Assembly: GCA_963921825.1 (NCBI GenBank)
Contig: OY997594.1
Span: 30,176,956 to 30,240,955, forward strand
Length of the DNA: 64,000 nt
Direction: 5' to 3'
Source of the DNA: Erodium maritimum
Taxonomy: Eukaryota > Streptophyta > Magnoliopsida > Geraniales > Geraniaceae
Shown here: piece by piece, positions 23,393 through 33,289 of the stretch
Layout: every line of letters begins with the position of its first letter
Position numbering within the stretch: position 1 is the stretch's first letter
Notes under the pieces: model-generated
What the model was told of the DNA's origin: nothing
The model's database searches: none
What the model saw: only the letters and a program-made list of their open reading frames with translations
Translations under genes and position numbers: made by a program

Positions 23393-25499
23393 TTTTTTAT
23401 CAGCAAAGCATATTTAAATTAAACCTCTCTCAAGGAGGAAGAGGAGTACAAGAAGAGAGTCTAGCTACATACTCTCCAACAAAAAATGATCACAACAACG
23501 GCTACCACCCTGGTAGCTATGAATGGGTACGCAGACCCTGATGATGAATGGGTACGCAGACCCTGATGATGATAGGGTACGCAGACCCTGAATGAAGGAT
23601 GGGTACGCAGACTCTGAATGAAGCAATGAAAGGGTTCGCAGACCCTTAAACCCCACACCGGGGAAACCTCTGAAATGAAATGAATGGGTACGCAGACCCT
23701 GAAGAGAGTGGGTACGCAGACCCTGAAAAGAAAGGGTACGTCGACCCATAAGTGAATGGGTATGCAGACCCTGAAATGAATGGGTACGCAGACCGTGAGG
23801 AGAATGAGTGCGCAGACCCAGAAGTGAGAAGGGTACGCAGACTCGGGAAAGAAAGAAAAAGACGGCTAAAAAAAGGAGACTCACACCCGAATATAGCCAC
23901 CATGAAGCACTCAAGGAAGAATAGGTCAAAACCCGGATTTTCCAAACAATAAGTACCAACGATACTGAAATAAACTAAACTACTGCCATAGCAATAAGAA
24001 CACCCTGTCTCATTAGGGCCATCAATCCGTCACATAGACTGGAAGACGGTCACTAACAAGTCGGTGGCCAACACCACAAACGAAGGAGACAGTTCTAAAG
24101 GAAATTACCCTCAAGAACACACTATACTAAAATCGATATTGAAGGAACACTGCGTAATGGCACTAAGGCCAAACTACTCGTCGAGGGCCAACACCCATAA
24201 ACCGATGAAACCTACCCAACAAAGTGGGAGGAAGCAGAGTAAAACCAACAGATAACAATAATGGCACAATGAGGGGATCACTAAACTGAAGCAGGAGAAG
24301 AAGAATACCAGTGAGCCTCAGCTAACCACCAGGTCCACGACGATCAGCACCCGAGGATGAGGAAATGCGTTCCACGACAGGACCTGAGAAGAAAAGCTAG
24401 GCAACAGAGCGAACCAACAGCTGCACACAGACCAGAGCCACAACGATCCACTCCCAAGAAGATGCTGAAACGTGTCCCACGACCAGCTCTAAGAAAGGTA
24501 CCTCCAAAGCTACGCTCAACCCGACGCTCATCCCCCACCACACCGCCTCAAGGGAGAAACAGCGGAATCAGGTTACCCGGAGGCCAACACCCATACCGGC
24601 CCGACATCCTTGTAACTGTTAGGGAGCCGAACAAAGCCGACGAGCAGCTCTCATGAGAAGGAAGTGGAACCCGGACACAAAGTCCGAAGCAGGGAAAAGA
24701 GCGGCGAAAACTAGCACGACCAGAACCGTACCGGGGAGCCTTGAACAGAACTGGGCCAGGCAGGCCCAGCTGAGCTGGACCAAATGGCCCAGGCCCAATA
24801 CAACCAGAACCAGCCGAATTGGGCCAACTGGCCCAGGCCCATAGCCCCAGCCAATGCCCAGCCAAAACCGAGCCCAGCCAAGGACCCGACCCACCTTCAC
24901 GTCCAGGCCCAAAAACCTGCAAATGTCGGTTGCCGATGAAACCGGCGAGCAACTCCTGACCAGGCAAGAACCCGGCGAGCACCATCCGACCTGACGAGCA
25001 GCAAGCGACACACTCACCTCTACCGGAGAATACGAAGTCGGAGGAAGTAGATCTGAAGAAGCTACAGAAGAGATCCCGACCAGCCCACACAACTCTGGCA
25101 GGTCCGGGGGGCTCCGGTTGGAGCCACAAAGCTCAGGCGAGGCTACACCACAAGAGTAACAGATCCACATCCCCTTCGGTACGAAACTGGCCGGAAACGA
25201 GACAGAAGAGGGGTCTTCTTCACAGGACAACCGAGCCCTCACCGGTGAGCGAAGAACTCCGGCAGGCAGAGCAGGATGGGAGCAGCAGGGACGAACAGAG
25301 TAGGGGGAACAGAGGAGAGAAGACAGGAAAATAGGGAGGAGGAAAGGGATGAAGGAGAAGCCTCTGCCGGCAAGACGCAAGGCCGGAGCCGCTACCTTCA
25401 CCGGCGGGGGACGGGAGGGGTGACGACGCCGAAGAGAAAAGTAGGGTTTTTTGTTTTGTTTTGGGGGGGAAGCTTTTAGAGAGAGAATGTTCCGAATTT
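23393..25499 (-). mobile_element. Retroposon A: 2.1-kb poly(A) element without reverse transcriptase
   Basis: Flanked by exact 17-bp duplications (23376-23392 and 25500-25516). The plus-strand left end is a T run, i.e. a poly(A) tail on the minus strand preceded by TATGCTTTGCTGAT, a common plant LINE 3' end. The 5' end (25499 downwards) is pyrimidine-rich, then GC-rich. The longest minus-strand frame (25503-24619) starts outside the element and shows no domain. No endonuclease, reverse transcriptase or DUF4283 is readable. The TSD length and tail imply LINE-machinery mobilisation in trans. A 20-25 bp minisatellite lies near its 3' end. The element interrupts the DUF4283 pseudogene. Confidence 0.85.
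23515..23850. repeat. Minisatellite around GGGTACGCAGACCCTGA
   Basis: About fourteen imperfect copies of a 20-30 bp unit with core GGGTACGCAGACCCTGA and variable GAATGAA/GATGATGAAT spacers. Variants include GGGTTCGCAGACCCT and GGGTATGCAGACCCT. It lies inside retroposon A. Open frames through it (such as GLRTHS and SAYPF repeats on the minus strand) are products of the repeat, not evidence of a gene. Confidence 0.85.
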
Positions 25500-25516
25500 C
25501 CATGGGGTTGAAGTTT
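25500..25516. repeat. Right 17-bp TSD of retroposon A
   Basis: Exact copy of 23376-23392; flanks the 5' end of the minus-strand retroposon. Confidence 0.9.
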
Positions 25517-25719
25517 GGACTAAGTGAATAGTGGTGGTGGGCAAAAAGACAGGGAAGATGGAGGAGGTTTGGAACGAGATGGAGATGTGATATCTAGTGG
25601 TGTCTGACGGTGGGAGGAGGAGGAAGAGGAATAGGAGGAAGAGGATTGAGCCATCAATTACCGCCTTGAGAAGACGGAAGAAAGTAAAAAGACGTTGGGA
25701 CAAAAAACACGCAAGAGAA

Positions 25720-26321
25720 GGGGCACGAGATAGAATTTCTTATTTCAACCATTAGAATGACAAGCTGTTGAGGACATAACTTGTGACAAAATTTTCGAGA
25801 AAAAATATTATAAAATCTATAAATTATATTTATTATTTATCAGACGACAAATGAAACAAAATCAAATACAATCGTGTGAGTACTAACGTTGACAATTTCC
25901 TACGCCCGACTTTACAATCTCCGAAACAGTATTTGTGTTTTCCGGTAAAATGGATTTTTTTATTCTTTTATTTCGTAATAGAAAATAATTGATCAATTTG
26001 CGACAACAAATATATTTCTAGATAGGAGTGTAATAAAAACAAGCTGGACAGGGAACAGGTCAAACTTCAAAGTTTTGTCTATCTTCAAAGTCACAACCTC
26101 AAATTTAAATATATGTAAATGTTGCTCCAGTGAATATTTCAACACGTGAGAACGAACTTTGATTTTGGGCGAGAGCCAGTAAACACTTTCTTGAAAGATT
26201 TGACTAACATATGATTCAATCCTAAATGTACTTCCTTCTTATCTTGATAAAGATTTCAGACATGATACGTATAAATAGTACCAATCAGTTAGTATATTAT
26301 GAAGTTTGGACATGGGACTCA
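25720..26321. other. AT-rich spacer, no gene seen
   Basis: Short open frames only, no recognisable motif or terminal repeat. It may include the upstream flank of the DUF4283 pseudogene. Confidence 0.5.
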
Positions 26322-26330
26322 TTAAAAATA
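26322..26330. repeat. Left 9-bp TSD of the MULE
   Basis: TTAAAAATA, identical to 30649-30657. Confidence 0.85.
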
Positions 26331-26904
26331 GGGCAAAAGTCACCTCAATATCCTAACTATAGGGTTAGCGTTATTTCAGTACCCTAATTAATTTTAGTGG
26401 CACCTCAATACCCTAGAATGATATTTTCCGTCACTTTAGTATCCGTCGTCAATTTTCCATCCATTTTGGATGGAAAATGCTTGAAAACTCTAAAATGCCC
26501 CTCACTAACAGTCAAATTTTCAAAATATGCCATTGGTTTTCAAAATTTCTTTTTATTTATTTATTTATTTTATAAAAAACATTTTTTTATTTTTAAAAAT
26601 TCAATTTTTTTATTTAAAAAACAAATTTTATTTTTAAAAAACTGTTTTTATTTTTAAAAATCATATTTTATTGTTGAAAAATCAGTTTTTATTTTAAAAA
26701 ATTAGATTTTATTTTTTTAAATCAATTTATATTTTATAAAAATCAATTTTATTCTAAAAATCAGTTTATTTTTTTCTTTATTCTTTATTTGTTTATTCTT
26801 TTTTTTTCAATTCTTTTTAATAATATCACTTTTTGACTAATTCATAATTATTATGTAATTAACTATTATTTTCCTCTACTGAATCTACTGATATTCCATA
26901 ATCG

Positions 26905-26919
26905 TTACACACACCCATT
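26905..26919. repeat. Left 15-bp TSD of retroposon B
   Basis: TTACACACACCCATT, identical to 29382-29396. Confidence 0.9.
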
Positions 26920-29381
26920 GGGACTTTTGTAGCGTAGACTCTCGAACCCCTCTGTTAGGGTTTAGACTTGGTTTTGCGATTCCACTTTTCTCAATGGCGT
27001 TCTCGAGTATTGTGGACGGCGGAGATGTGGGTGGTGACGACGGGGTCCATTGGGGCCCTCGACTATCGGAGCAGGACGTTGGGGTCGGGGCTGTCGTCGG
27101 AGGAGACGGAGGCTGGGTGGCTGGTTCGGAGCATCCGGGTTTGATCCCGACGAGCGAGACGTCGCCGGTGGAGGAGGCGTGGTCGGGGGACGATCGGGAG
27201 GAAGTCGATCCGGAGGAGGTCTCGGAGGAGACGGGCTCCCTGTGGCCGGAGACGGAGGGGGAGCGGGAGATTACGCCGGCGTTCTCGCCAGGGGTGATGA
27301 CGCCCCGTGGGTCGGGATCGCCAATGCGGTTTTCGGCCAACCGTGTTGAGGAGGTCGGCTGGGTGATTGGGGGTCGTGTTCGTTCTGGTCCGGCGACCTT
27401 ACGTCGAACGCAGATGGGTGGCCCACGGCCACGACGGGGGAACACGGGGGTAGCCCGTTGTGTCCCGGAACAGCCGGCGCGTGCAGGGGAGAAGGTGACT
27501 CCGATCCAGATCTCGTCGGGATCGGAAATCAAGCCGGTGGAGGCACCGACAGAGGTGACTTGGAGCCGAAGGAAGAGGAAGGAGCCGGCTGTGGAGGAGA
27601 TTAGGGTTTCCCCTTTTCGGGCCGTGGAGTCGGGTCTGGGCCGGGGCTTCATGGGCGATGCTAGATGGGCTGGAGGTGGACCTCGGGTTGGGCCGAGATC
27701 ACATTCGGGCTGGACCCGAGGAGGGGCGGGCGATGTGGGGGAGTGGGCTGCACGGTTCGGCTCGGGTCGAGCCCAGCCGGATGGACCACGGGTCGGGATG
27801 GACGCTGAAACGGGTCGGGTGTACGGACGAGCCTCGAACCCGGTTGGTCGGGATGTCCGGTCGGGTCAGGGGGGTCCAGGGTTCTGGAATGGTTCATCGT
27901 CGGGAGGTGGGGATTCTCGTGGGGATCAGGCTGCACTGGACTGCCAAATGGGAGCGATGAGGATCAAAGAAGTAGTGGTGCCGGTCCAGGAGGTCACTAG
28001 TAGAGGGAGCTCGTACAAATTCGCTCTGGCAGCCAAGGTTCTGACCACTAGGAGGGTCTTTTGGAAGTCGGTGATGGCCCGAATGGAGGATGTCTGGGGA
28101 ATGAAGGTGGAGGCTAAACCTTTGGAAGGGGGCCTGGTTGCCTTTTTCTTCAGGACTGCTAAGGAGAGGGAGAGGGTCCTGCTGGGGGAGCCCTGGTCCT
28201 TCTGGGACTCTCTGATACTGTTTACGGATCTGAGAGCCCATATGCAGGTCAAGGACCTGCAATTCCATCATTTCTCGGTCTGGGCAAGGGTGTCGAACTT
28301 GCTAGTTGGAGCTTGGACGAGGGATGTGGGTTTTAGAGTGGGCAACACGCTGGGAGTATGTCAAGGTGTGGATGTGGATGAGGATGGCCTTTGCTGGGGA
28401 GATTTTATGAAGGTCCGGATCCGGGCAGATATTAGAGTTCCACTACAAAGCCAACTCTGGTTCCGACTTTCTGTCTCACAGGTACGCACACGCTTGTACA
28501 TCTCGTACGAACATCTTCCTGAACATTGTTTTGGTTGTTGTTGTGCGGGGCATCTATTCCCGGTCTGCCCGGTTGTGGGAGGAGTCAGGGGATCCTCATT
28601 AAAAGCACCAGGAGATCCGAGGTCAGCCCTAGAGAAAGCTAAGCATGGAAAGGCTACGCCAGGGACGAACTGGATGTATTTAGGGGGCTCTGGGAAGGGG
28701 GGCCGGCCGAAGGAAGCACCACAGACGCCACCACGGAAGGACGGGACAGGGTGGTGGGGTCAGAGGGAAGTGGAAGAGGAGGATGGGCCGAGGGGCTGGT
28801 TACCAAGGGACCGGACACCAACACTGTCGGGTATCAAGAGGACCATGAAGGGGGAGGACCCCGAGGAGGATGAAGACTCGGCGGCATCAAATGAGGCGTC
28901 ATCTGCAGCGGCGGGGGGCTTTAAGCACCATCGCCTCCAGGAATGAGTCACCAAGTGGCCAGGGAGGGTTTGGTCGGCTGTACCTTCTCCCTGGTGTATA
29001 GGTGGCATTGGTATCACCAACAGCTGATGTGTTACTACCCTACCACTTCGGGGTCAGCATTCCCGCGTTCAGGAGCCCTACCATTATCAATCAAGGGAGG
29101 ACGACGCACGCTGACATACCGGAGGAGTAATTGGTCCACCGTTGTTCGTTTATCCTCTGATCTGCTCGGTCAGTTTCTTCTAGTTGGGGTATACTGTATC
29201 GGTATCTCTGGATGCTACCGCAGTCCCACCCCCCCGACCGCAATTATGCTACAGAGCGCTTTTACGTTTCCGGCATTTGTCTTTCCAGTTATGTTAGTTT
29301 GGTTTATGTACGGTGATCTCCATGAGTAGGATCACCAAGTTATTTTACATTAATAATATTTCCATTTCCTCTCAAAAAAAA
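26920..29381 (+). mobile_element. Retroposon B: ORF1-only, HAL1-like non-LTR element nested in the MULE
   Basis: TTACACACACCCATT flanks both sides (26905-26919 and 29382-29396). The 3' end is CCTCTC followed by eight A (29374-29381). The 2462-bp body has a GC-rich 5' leader of about 75 bp, one long ORF of DUF4283/zinc-knuckle type and a 3'UTR of about 430 bp. No endonuclease or reverse transcriptase sequence is present between the ORF and the tail. TSD length and A-tail point to target-primed reverse transcription supplied by another LINE. Its base composition contrasts sharply with the AT-rich MULE arms around it. Confidence 0.88.
26994..28946 (+). CDS. DUF4283 plus CCHC zinc-knuckle protein (LINE ORF1-type), 650 aa, intact
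   Basis: One uninterrupted 650-codon frame. Residues 1-300 are low complexity, Gly/Arg/Glu-rich. A DUF4283 domain follows at about 345-415 (FALAAKVLTTRRVFWKSV, LVAFFFRTAKERERVLLGEP), then the FSVWARVSNLL linker (about 427-437), a DFMKVRIRADIRVPL strand (about 470-484), and a zinc knuckle of CX2CX4HX4C form at Cys512-Cys525. The C-terminus is acidic and Lys-rich. In plant LINEs such ORF1 proteins are thought to bind the element RNA; that role is inferred here. The ATG at 26994 is the first in frame, 75 nt after the TSD. The intact frame implies a young insertion or selection. It could also be annotated as a host hypothetical protein, but the TSD and tail show it arrived as a retroposon. Confidence 0.8.
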   Translation: MAFSSIVDGGDVGGDDGVHWGPRLSEQDVGVGAVVGGDGGWVAGSEHPGLIPTSETSPVEEAWSGDDREEVDPEEVSEETGSLWPETEGEREITPAFSPGVMTPRGSGSPMRFSANRVEEVGWVIGGRVRSGPATLRRTQMGGPRPRRGNTGVARCVPEQPARAGEKVTPIQISSGSEIKPVEAPTEVTWSRRKRKEPAVEEIRVSPFRAVESGLGRGFMGDARWAGGGPRVGPRSHSGWTRGGAGDVGEWAARFGSGRAQPDGPRVGMDAETGRVYGRASNPVGRDVRSGQGGPGFWNGSSSGGGDSRGDQAALDCQMGAMRIKEVVVPVQEVTSRGSSYKFALAAKVLTTRRVFWKSVMARMEDVWGMKVEAKPLEGGLVAFFFRTAKERERVLLGEPWSFWDSLILFTDLRAHMQVKDLQFHHFSVWARVSNLLVGAWTRDVGFRVGNTLGVCQGVDVDEDGLCWGDFMKVRIRADIRVPLQSQLWFRLSVSQVRTRLYISYEHLPEHCFGCCCAGHLFPVCPVVGGVRGSSLKAPGDPRSALEKAKHGKATPGTNWMYLGGSGKGGRPKEAPQTPPRKDGTGWWGQREVEEEDGPRGWLPRDRTPTLSGIKRTMKGEDPEEDEDSAASNEASSAAAGGFKHHRLQE

Positions 29382-29396
29382 TTACACACACCCATT
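29382..29396. repeat. Right 15-bp TSD of retroposon B
   Basis: TTACACACACCCATT, identical to 26905-26919; the MULE interior resumes after it. Confidence 0.9.
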
Positions 29397-30648
29397 CAAA
29401 CAAAATTTTACGAGATTCAAAGAATTTTCGTAATCAGATTCACATATCTTCTAATAATTACGTACAACAAGAGATCAAATTTTCTGTATCCAACTTATTC
29501 TACAATAACTTCACAATAACATCTGCAATGTTCAGATCTGGTAATGAAAGGAGATCTGAAGGATTGAAGATTTGAATGAAAAAAATCAACTTTAACAGAT
29601 CGATCATGCAAGGGAAGTTTAATGGCCCATCGGTGGCTAGGTCTCCAAAAAAAAGAAGCCAAGATCTGGAGCGGGTTTGATGCCGGAGCTGTGGTGGAGA
29701 GGGAGAGGAGCTGGAGAGGCGCCGGCGACCAGATCTGCACGAGCTCGACCCAGCGACGACGGCGACCAGATCTGCACGAGCTCGACCCAAGCTGGTTTCT
29801 TCAGATTGAAGGATTTTTATATTGGTTTTTGCTTTTGGGAGAGTAGGAGATACGTGGCGGCAGAAGAGAAGGTTCAGTGCGGTGCTTCTGCGGTGGCTGA
29901 AGAGGAAGAACACGGAGTAGAGCTTGCCGGAGCAGATTCTCGCCGCCGTCAACTCTTTGCCTCCGCCGCCCCAAGCTTCAATTACCGAATCTATTCTGTT
30001 CGTGAGGGTTGTGTGGATTATGAACAGATTATGTGTTGTTGTAAAGAAATAAGGTTTGAATTAGGTTTTGTGTGGTTGTAATTATTTAAATAAAAAATAA
30101 GTGAGTTTTAATAAGAAAAAAATGGTAAATGAAATTTGGTCAAAAGGTTTTAATAGGGAATTTAGGGTTTGAAGTCAAAAGGGGTAAAAATCTGATTTTT
30201 TTTTTATAAATAAAATCTGGTTTTTTTAAATTAAAAACATAATTTTTCAACAATAAAATATGATTTTTTAAAATAAAAACAGTTTTTTAAAAATAAAATT
30301 TTATTTTTTATTATTATGATTTTAAAAATAAAAACAGTTTTTTAAAAATAAAATTTGTTTTTTTAAATAAAAAATTGAATTTTTAAAAATAAAAAATGTT
30401 TTTTTTATAAAATAAATAAATAAATAAAAAGAAATTTTGAAAACCAATGGCATATTTTGAAAATTTGACTGTTAGTGAGGGGTATTTTGGACTTTTCTAG
30501 CATTTTCCATCCAAAATGGATGGAAAGTTGACGGCGGGTACTAAAGTGACGGAAAATGTCATTCTAGGTATTGAGGTGCCACTAAAAATAGTTAGGTTAC
30601 TGAAATAACGCTAACCCTATAGTTAAGGTATTGAGGTGACTTTTGCCC

Positions 30649-30657
30649 TTAAAAATA
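30649..30657. repeat. Right 9-bp TSD of the MULE
   Basis: TTAAAAATA, identical to 26322-26330. Confidence 0.85.
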
Positions 30658-30744
30658 TAAAAACGGCATTCAAACGATATCGATAAAAAAAGTTGATGAA
30701 AGCAAATTTGTTCTATTTTTTTTTGAAGCATGAACATAAGTATT

Positions 30745-31175
30745 TTATTAATTTATCTCACTACTCTAATTATATGTTTTTTTATCTCACTATCTTAACT
30801 ATTTTTTGTGGCACCTCATTATCCTAGAATGTCTTTCTTTTTTTCACTTTCATACCCTAACTATTGTTTGTGACACCTCACTATCCTAGAATGCATTTTT
30901 TGTGGCACCTCACTACCCTAGAATGCATTTTAGTGACATTAAAAACTGATTTTTTTTAAAAGAAATATTGAAAACCAATGACATGCTTTTGAAAATTTGA
31001 TTGTTAGTGAGGGGTATAATGGACTTTTTAACTGTCTTCAGCCAAAAATGGATGGCAAATTGACGGCGGGTATGAAAGTGAAAAAAATGCATTCTAGGGT
31101 AGTGAGGTGCCACAAAAATAGTTAGGGTAGTGAGATGAAAAGTTAGGGTAGTGAGATGAAAATAACCATTTTATT
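30745..31175. mobile_element. MITE related to the neighbouring MULE ends
   Basis: Inverted ends: TTTATCTCACTACTCTAA (left) and TTAGGGTAGTGAGATGAAAAT (right). The interior repeats GTGGCACCTCACTACCCTAGAATGCATTTT motifs in both orientations. The middle (30960-31080) resembles the MULE inverted repeat (TTGAAAACCAATGACAT, TTGTTAGTGAGGGGTAT, GACGGCGGGTATGAAAGTGA), so it is probably a deletion relative of the same MULE family. No ORF, no clear TSD. The right end has a short duplicated AGTTAGGGTAGTGAGATGAAAA. Confidence 0.65.
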
Positions 31176-33289
31176 AATCATGACAATGAATTATAAACAT
31201 AAATTGAGTCCCTGATTTTGAGCTCCAGTATATGTCTGAGATCCTATAGGGATTCCGGTACATTTGGACCCGTATTAATAGCCTAATTTGTGTCGCAAAA
31301 ACAATAAAAAAACACAACTAAACACAAAAACAAACATACGAAACTATAGGGCCTGCGATGCTAGTTCTTCTGAAACCTGTAACTTTTGTAGTGAGGCGTT
31401 CTGGTATCGCTAGCCCACCGTCTTGAGTCATCGGGATCACCTGAGATGTCCCTCTTGTGATGAGACTTGGTTTAAGTGTGATAAGGACAACGGAGCATGC
31501 TCCAGATGTGATTTCACCGATACTTCTCGTAGAAGCAGATCGCTCTGGCTTCCGTAGATCATCATCGGATCTACCCACAAGGGTCTGTCAAGACTTGAGG
31601 TGCCCGACTTTGGGTGCCATGGAGACAGACCCCATCCTATCGCCCCTCCTCTCGGATCCCAAATCCACTGTCTGTATTGCTCCCAGATTCGTACCTGATA
31701 TTCACCGGTAAAGGGGGCATCTAAAGGCCTCTTCGCTTGAGAGGATGATGGCCTGAGGGAGGTGGATCAACGGAGGCGTCGACGAGAACAACCATGGTGG
31801 CTAGTAGTGGAGGCGGCGGCGTGAGAAGAAAGAGGACGGAACCGTGGCGGCAAGGGTTTTTTTCCCCTACGTGGAACGTTTTTCACTTTTTTTTTATTTA
31901 AGATATTTGTCCTACTTAATTTGACTATGTTTTCTTATATTTTTGTTTTGTTTGTGTCTCGTTTTTATATTTTTAATTTTATTAAATAATTATGCAAAGC
32001 CTCGTTAATTGTCGATTTTTTTAGTGTTTCATAATATATTCAATATTGATTTCATTTTGTAGGGGTCTCTGAAAATTAAAAAAATGGAGAAAGAACGAGT
32101 AAATCGGAGCTAAGACGGAGAGGATACGAGAAAAATAGTAAAATTATACGAAGTGGCGGAATCTAATCCTTCGCGCGATCCGGTCCAGCGGCAGTGCAAC
32201 TTACTTCTGTGCGCCCGCAAGACTGAGTCGTTTATCCTGCTTACCTACGTAGTTGACTCGGTCAACTCATTTACTTTTGCGTCGGATCATAATCGGACGG
32301 CTGGCGAGCCCGGTCTCATAGCTACTCAGTGTCCCTGTCCATATTGGATCAAAAGCTCAGCTGCGTCATCTTCACCCCGACACCGTGCGTTCGAACAAGG
32401 GGATAAGAACTGAAAATTACACAACTTCATATTTTGGAAGACAGAGACTAGTGTGGTACGGATGAACTTCAGACGACGAGATCTCTCACCTCCTGCCACC
32501 TCCGGCGACGTTCCAACTACCGACGTGAAGCTTGTAGTCCGCTCTTTCCATTTCCTTTATTTGATTCGGGTGTTGAGCCTTCTAAAGATGAGAAACCAAA
32601 CTCCAAAAAGGATTGAACACTAACTCTGATTCAAGCTTGTTTTGGAGATTCCGGTTCGATTTTGAGCGGGTTTTCGAAGATTTAAGCTAGGAATCATCAT
32701 TCGTAGCATGTGTTTCACTTTATATAACTCTTTTCTCATCTCAAGGTCATTCCAAACACTGAATTCATTGTTGTTAGTTACATGGCTAGCGAGTAGTCAC
32801 TCCTAGCCATGGATGTCATTGTAAATATGTATTAGTTGAATTAATGCTTGAGGTTATTTATTTGTGGTGTTAAATGATGATTTTTGTGAGATTCAGTTCG
32901 ATACCCGTTTGTGTTTTTACCCGATTTAGTTGATGTTGATTGATTTATGTACGTAGATAGATTCTTATGATGATTAAATTGGGGAAAATAAATTGTATGC
33001 TAAATTAGAGATTTTGGGTACGAACTTGGTTAAGAGAATTTTCGATCTCTTGAACGTATATCAAGTGCTAGATTCATATTTTCGTTGGATTAGTTACTTA
33101 ATATGTTTAGTACTTATTGTGGATGCTTGATTTAATCGTTGCATTATATATGAGATTGATTATTTTTTCGATGATTTTTATTTATGTCATGTGTGTTTTG
33201 AGCTAAATAGATGATTTCTGGAGTGGATTGTCATTGAGTGATTTATTGCTTTGGGTGTGGATTGCCTCGTCAGTTGTTAGTTATGGCTA
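31176..33289. other. Spacer without a recognisable gene
   Basis: Only short frames without motifs. 31330-31850 and 32140-32560 are GC-richer and may be decayed retroelement leaders. 32560-33240 is AT-rich and intron-like. No terminal repeats, RNA genes or conserved protein could be supported. Confidence 0.4.

Larger units (their letters stand above)
22384..25654 (-). pseudogene. DUF4283 / retroelement ORF1-type protein, pseudogene split by a retroposon
   Basis: Minus strand. A start ATG at 25654 opens a Ser-rich N-terminus (to 25500), interrupted by an in-frame stop near 25524. The sequence resumes after an inserted retroposon (23393-25499) at 23392. Downstream, 23034-22684 reads as a DUF4283 domain (ALVARLRMDKDVSPRTL; IMSLFFSSQTFLDNIKDGEP; VRVYDIPMEVRT). 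A shifted frame 22663-22385 continues with IDATRPIRRHLLLHL, the strand preceding the usual zinc knuckle. Plant DUF4283 proteins are mostly LINE ORF1 products. A homopolymer of about 11 G near 22788 marks one frame break. Confidence 0.65.
26331..30648. mobile_element. Mutator-like (MULE) element with long terminal inverted repeats and 9-bp TSD
   Basis: Termini GGGCAAAAGTCACCTCAATA (26331) and its complement ending at 30648 begin inverted repeats of several hundred bp, sharing CACTAACAGTCAAATTTTC near 26503 and its complement near 30455. TTAAAAATA directly flanks both ends (26322-26330 and 30649-30657), the 9-bp TSD expected of MULEs. Subtracting the nested retroposon B leaves about 1.84 kb with no transposase, so the MULE is non-autonomous. 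Its remaining interior (29400-30080) is GC-richer, with a 26-bp direct duplication around AGATCTGCACGAGCTCGACC, and could be captured gene sequence. Confidence 0.88.

Noticed and set aside
23465..23959. 164-codon minus-strand frame with GLRTHS/SAYPF repeats
   Set aside because: It is a translation of the GGGTACGCAGACCC minisatellite and is open in more than one frame.
24619..25503. 294-codon open frame on the minus strand
   Set aside because: It starts in the target-site duplication region and runs through low-complexity GC-rich retroposon sequence; no domain, and overlapping frames are open as well. Treated as a composition artefact of retroposon A.
26994..28946. DUF4283 ORF as a gene captured by the MULE
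   Set aside because: The 15-bp TSD and A-tail that border exactly this unit show an independent retroposition.
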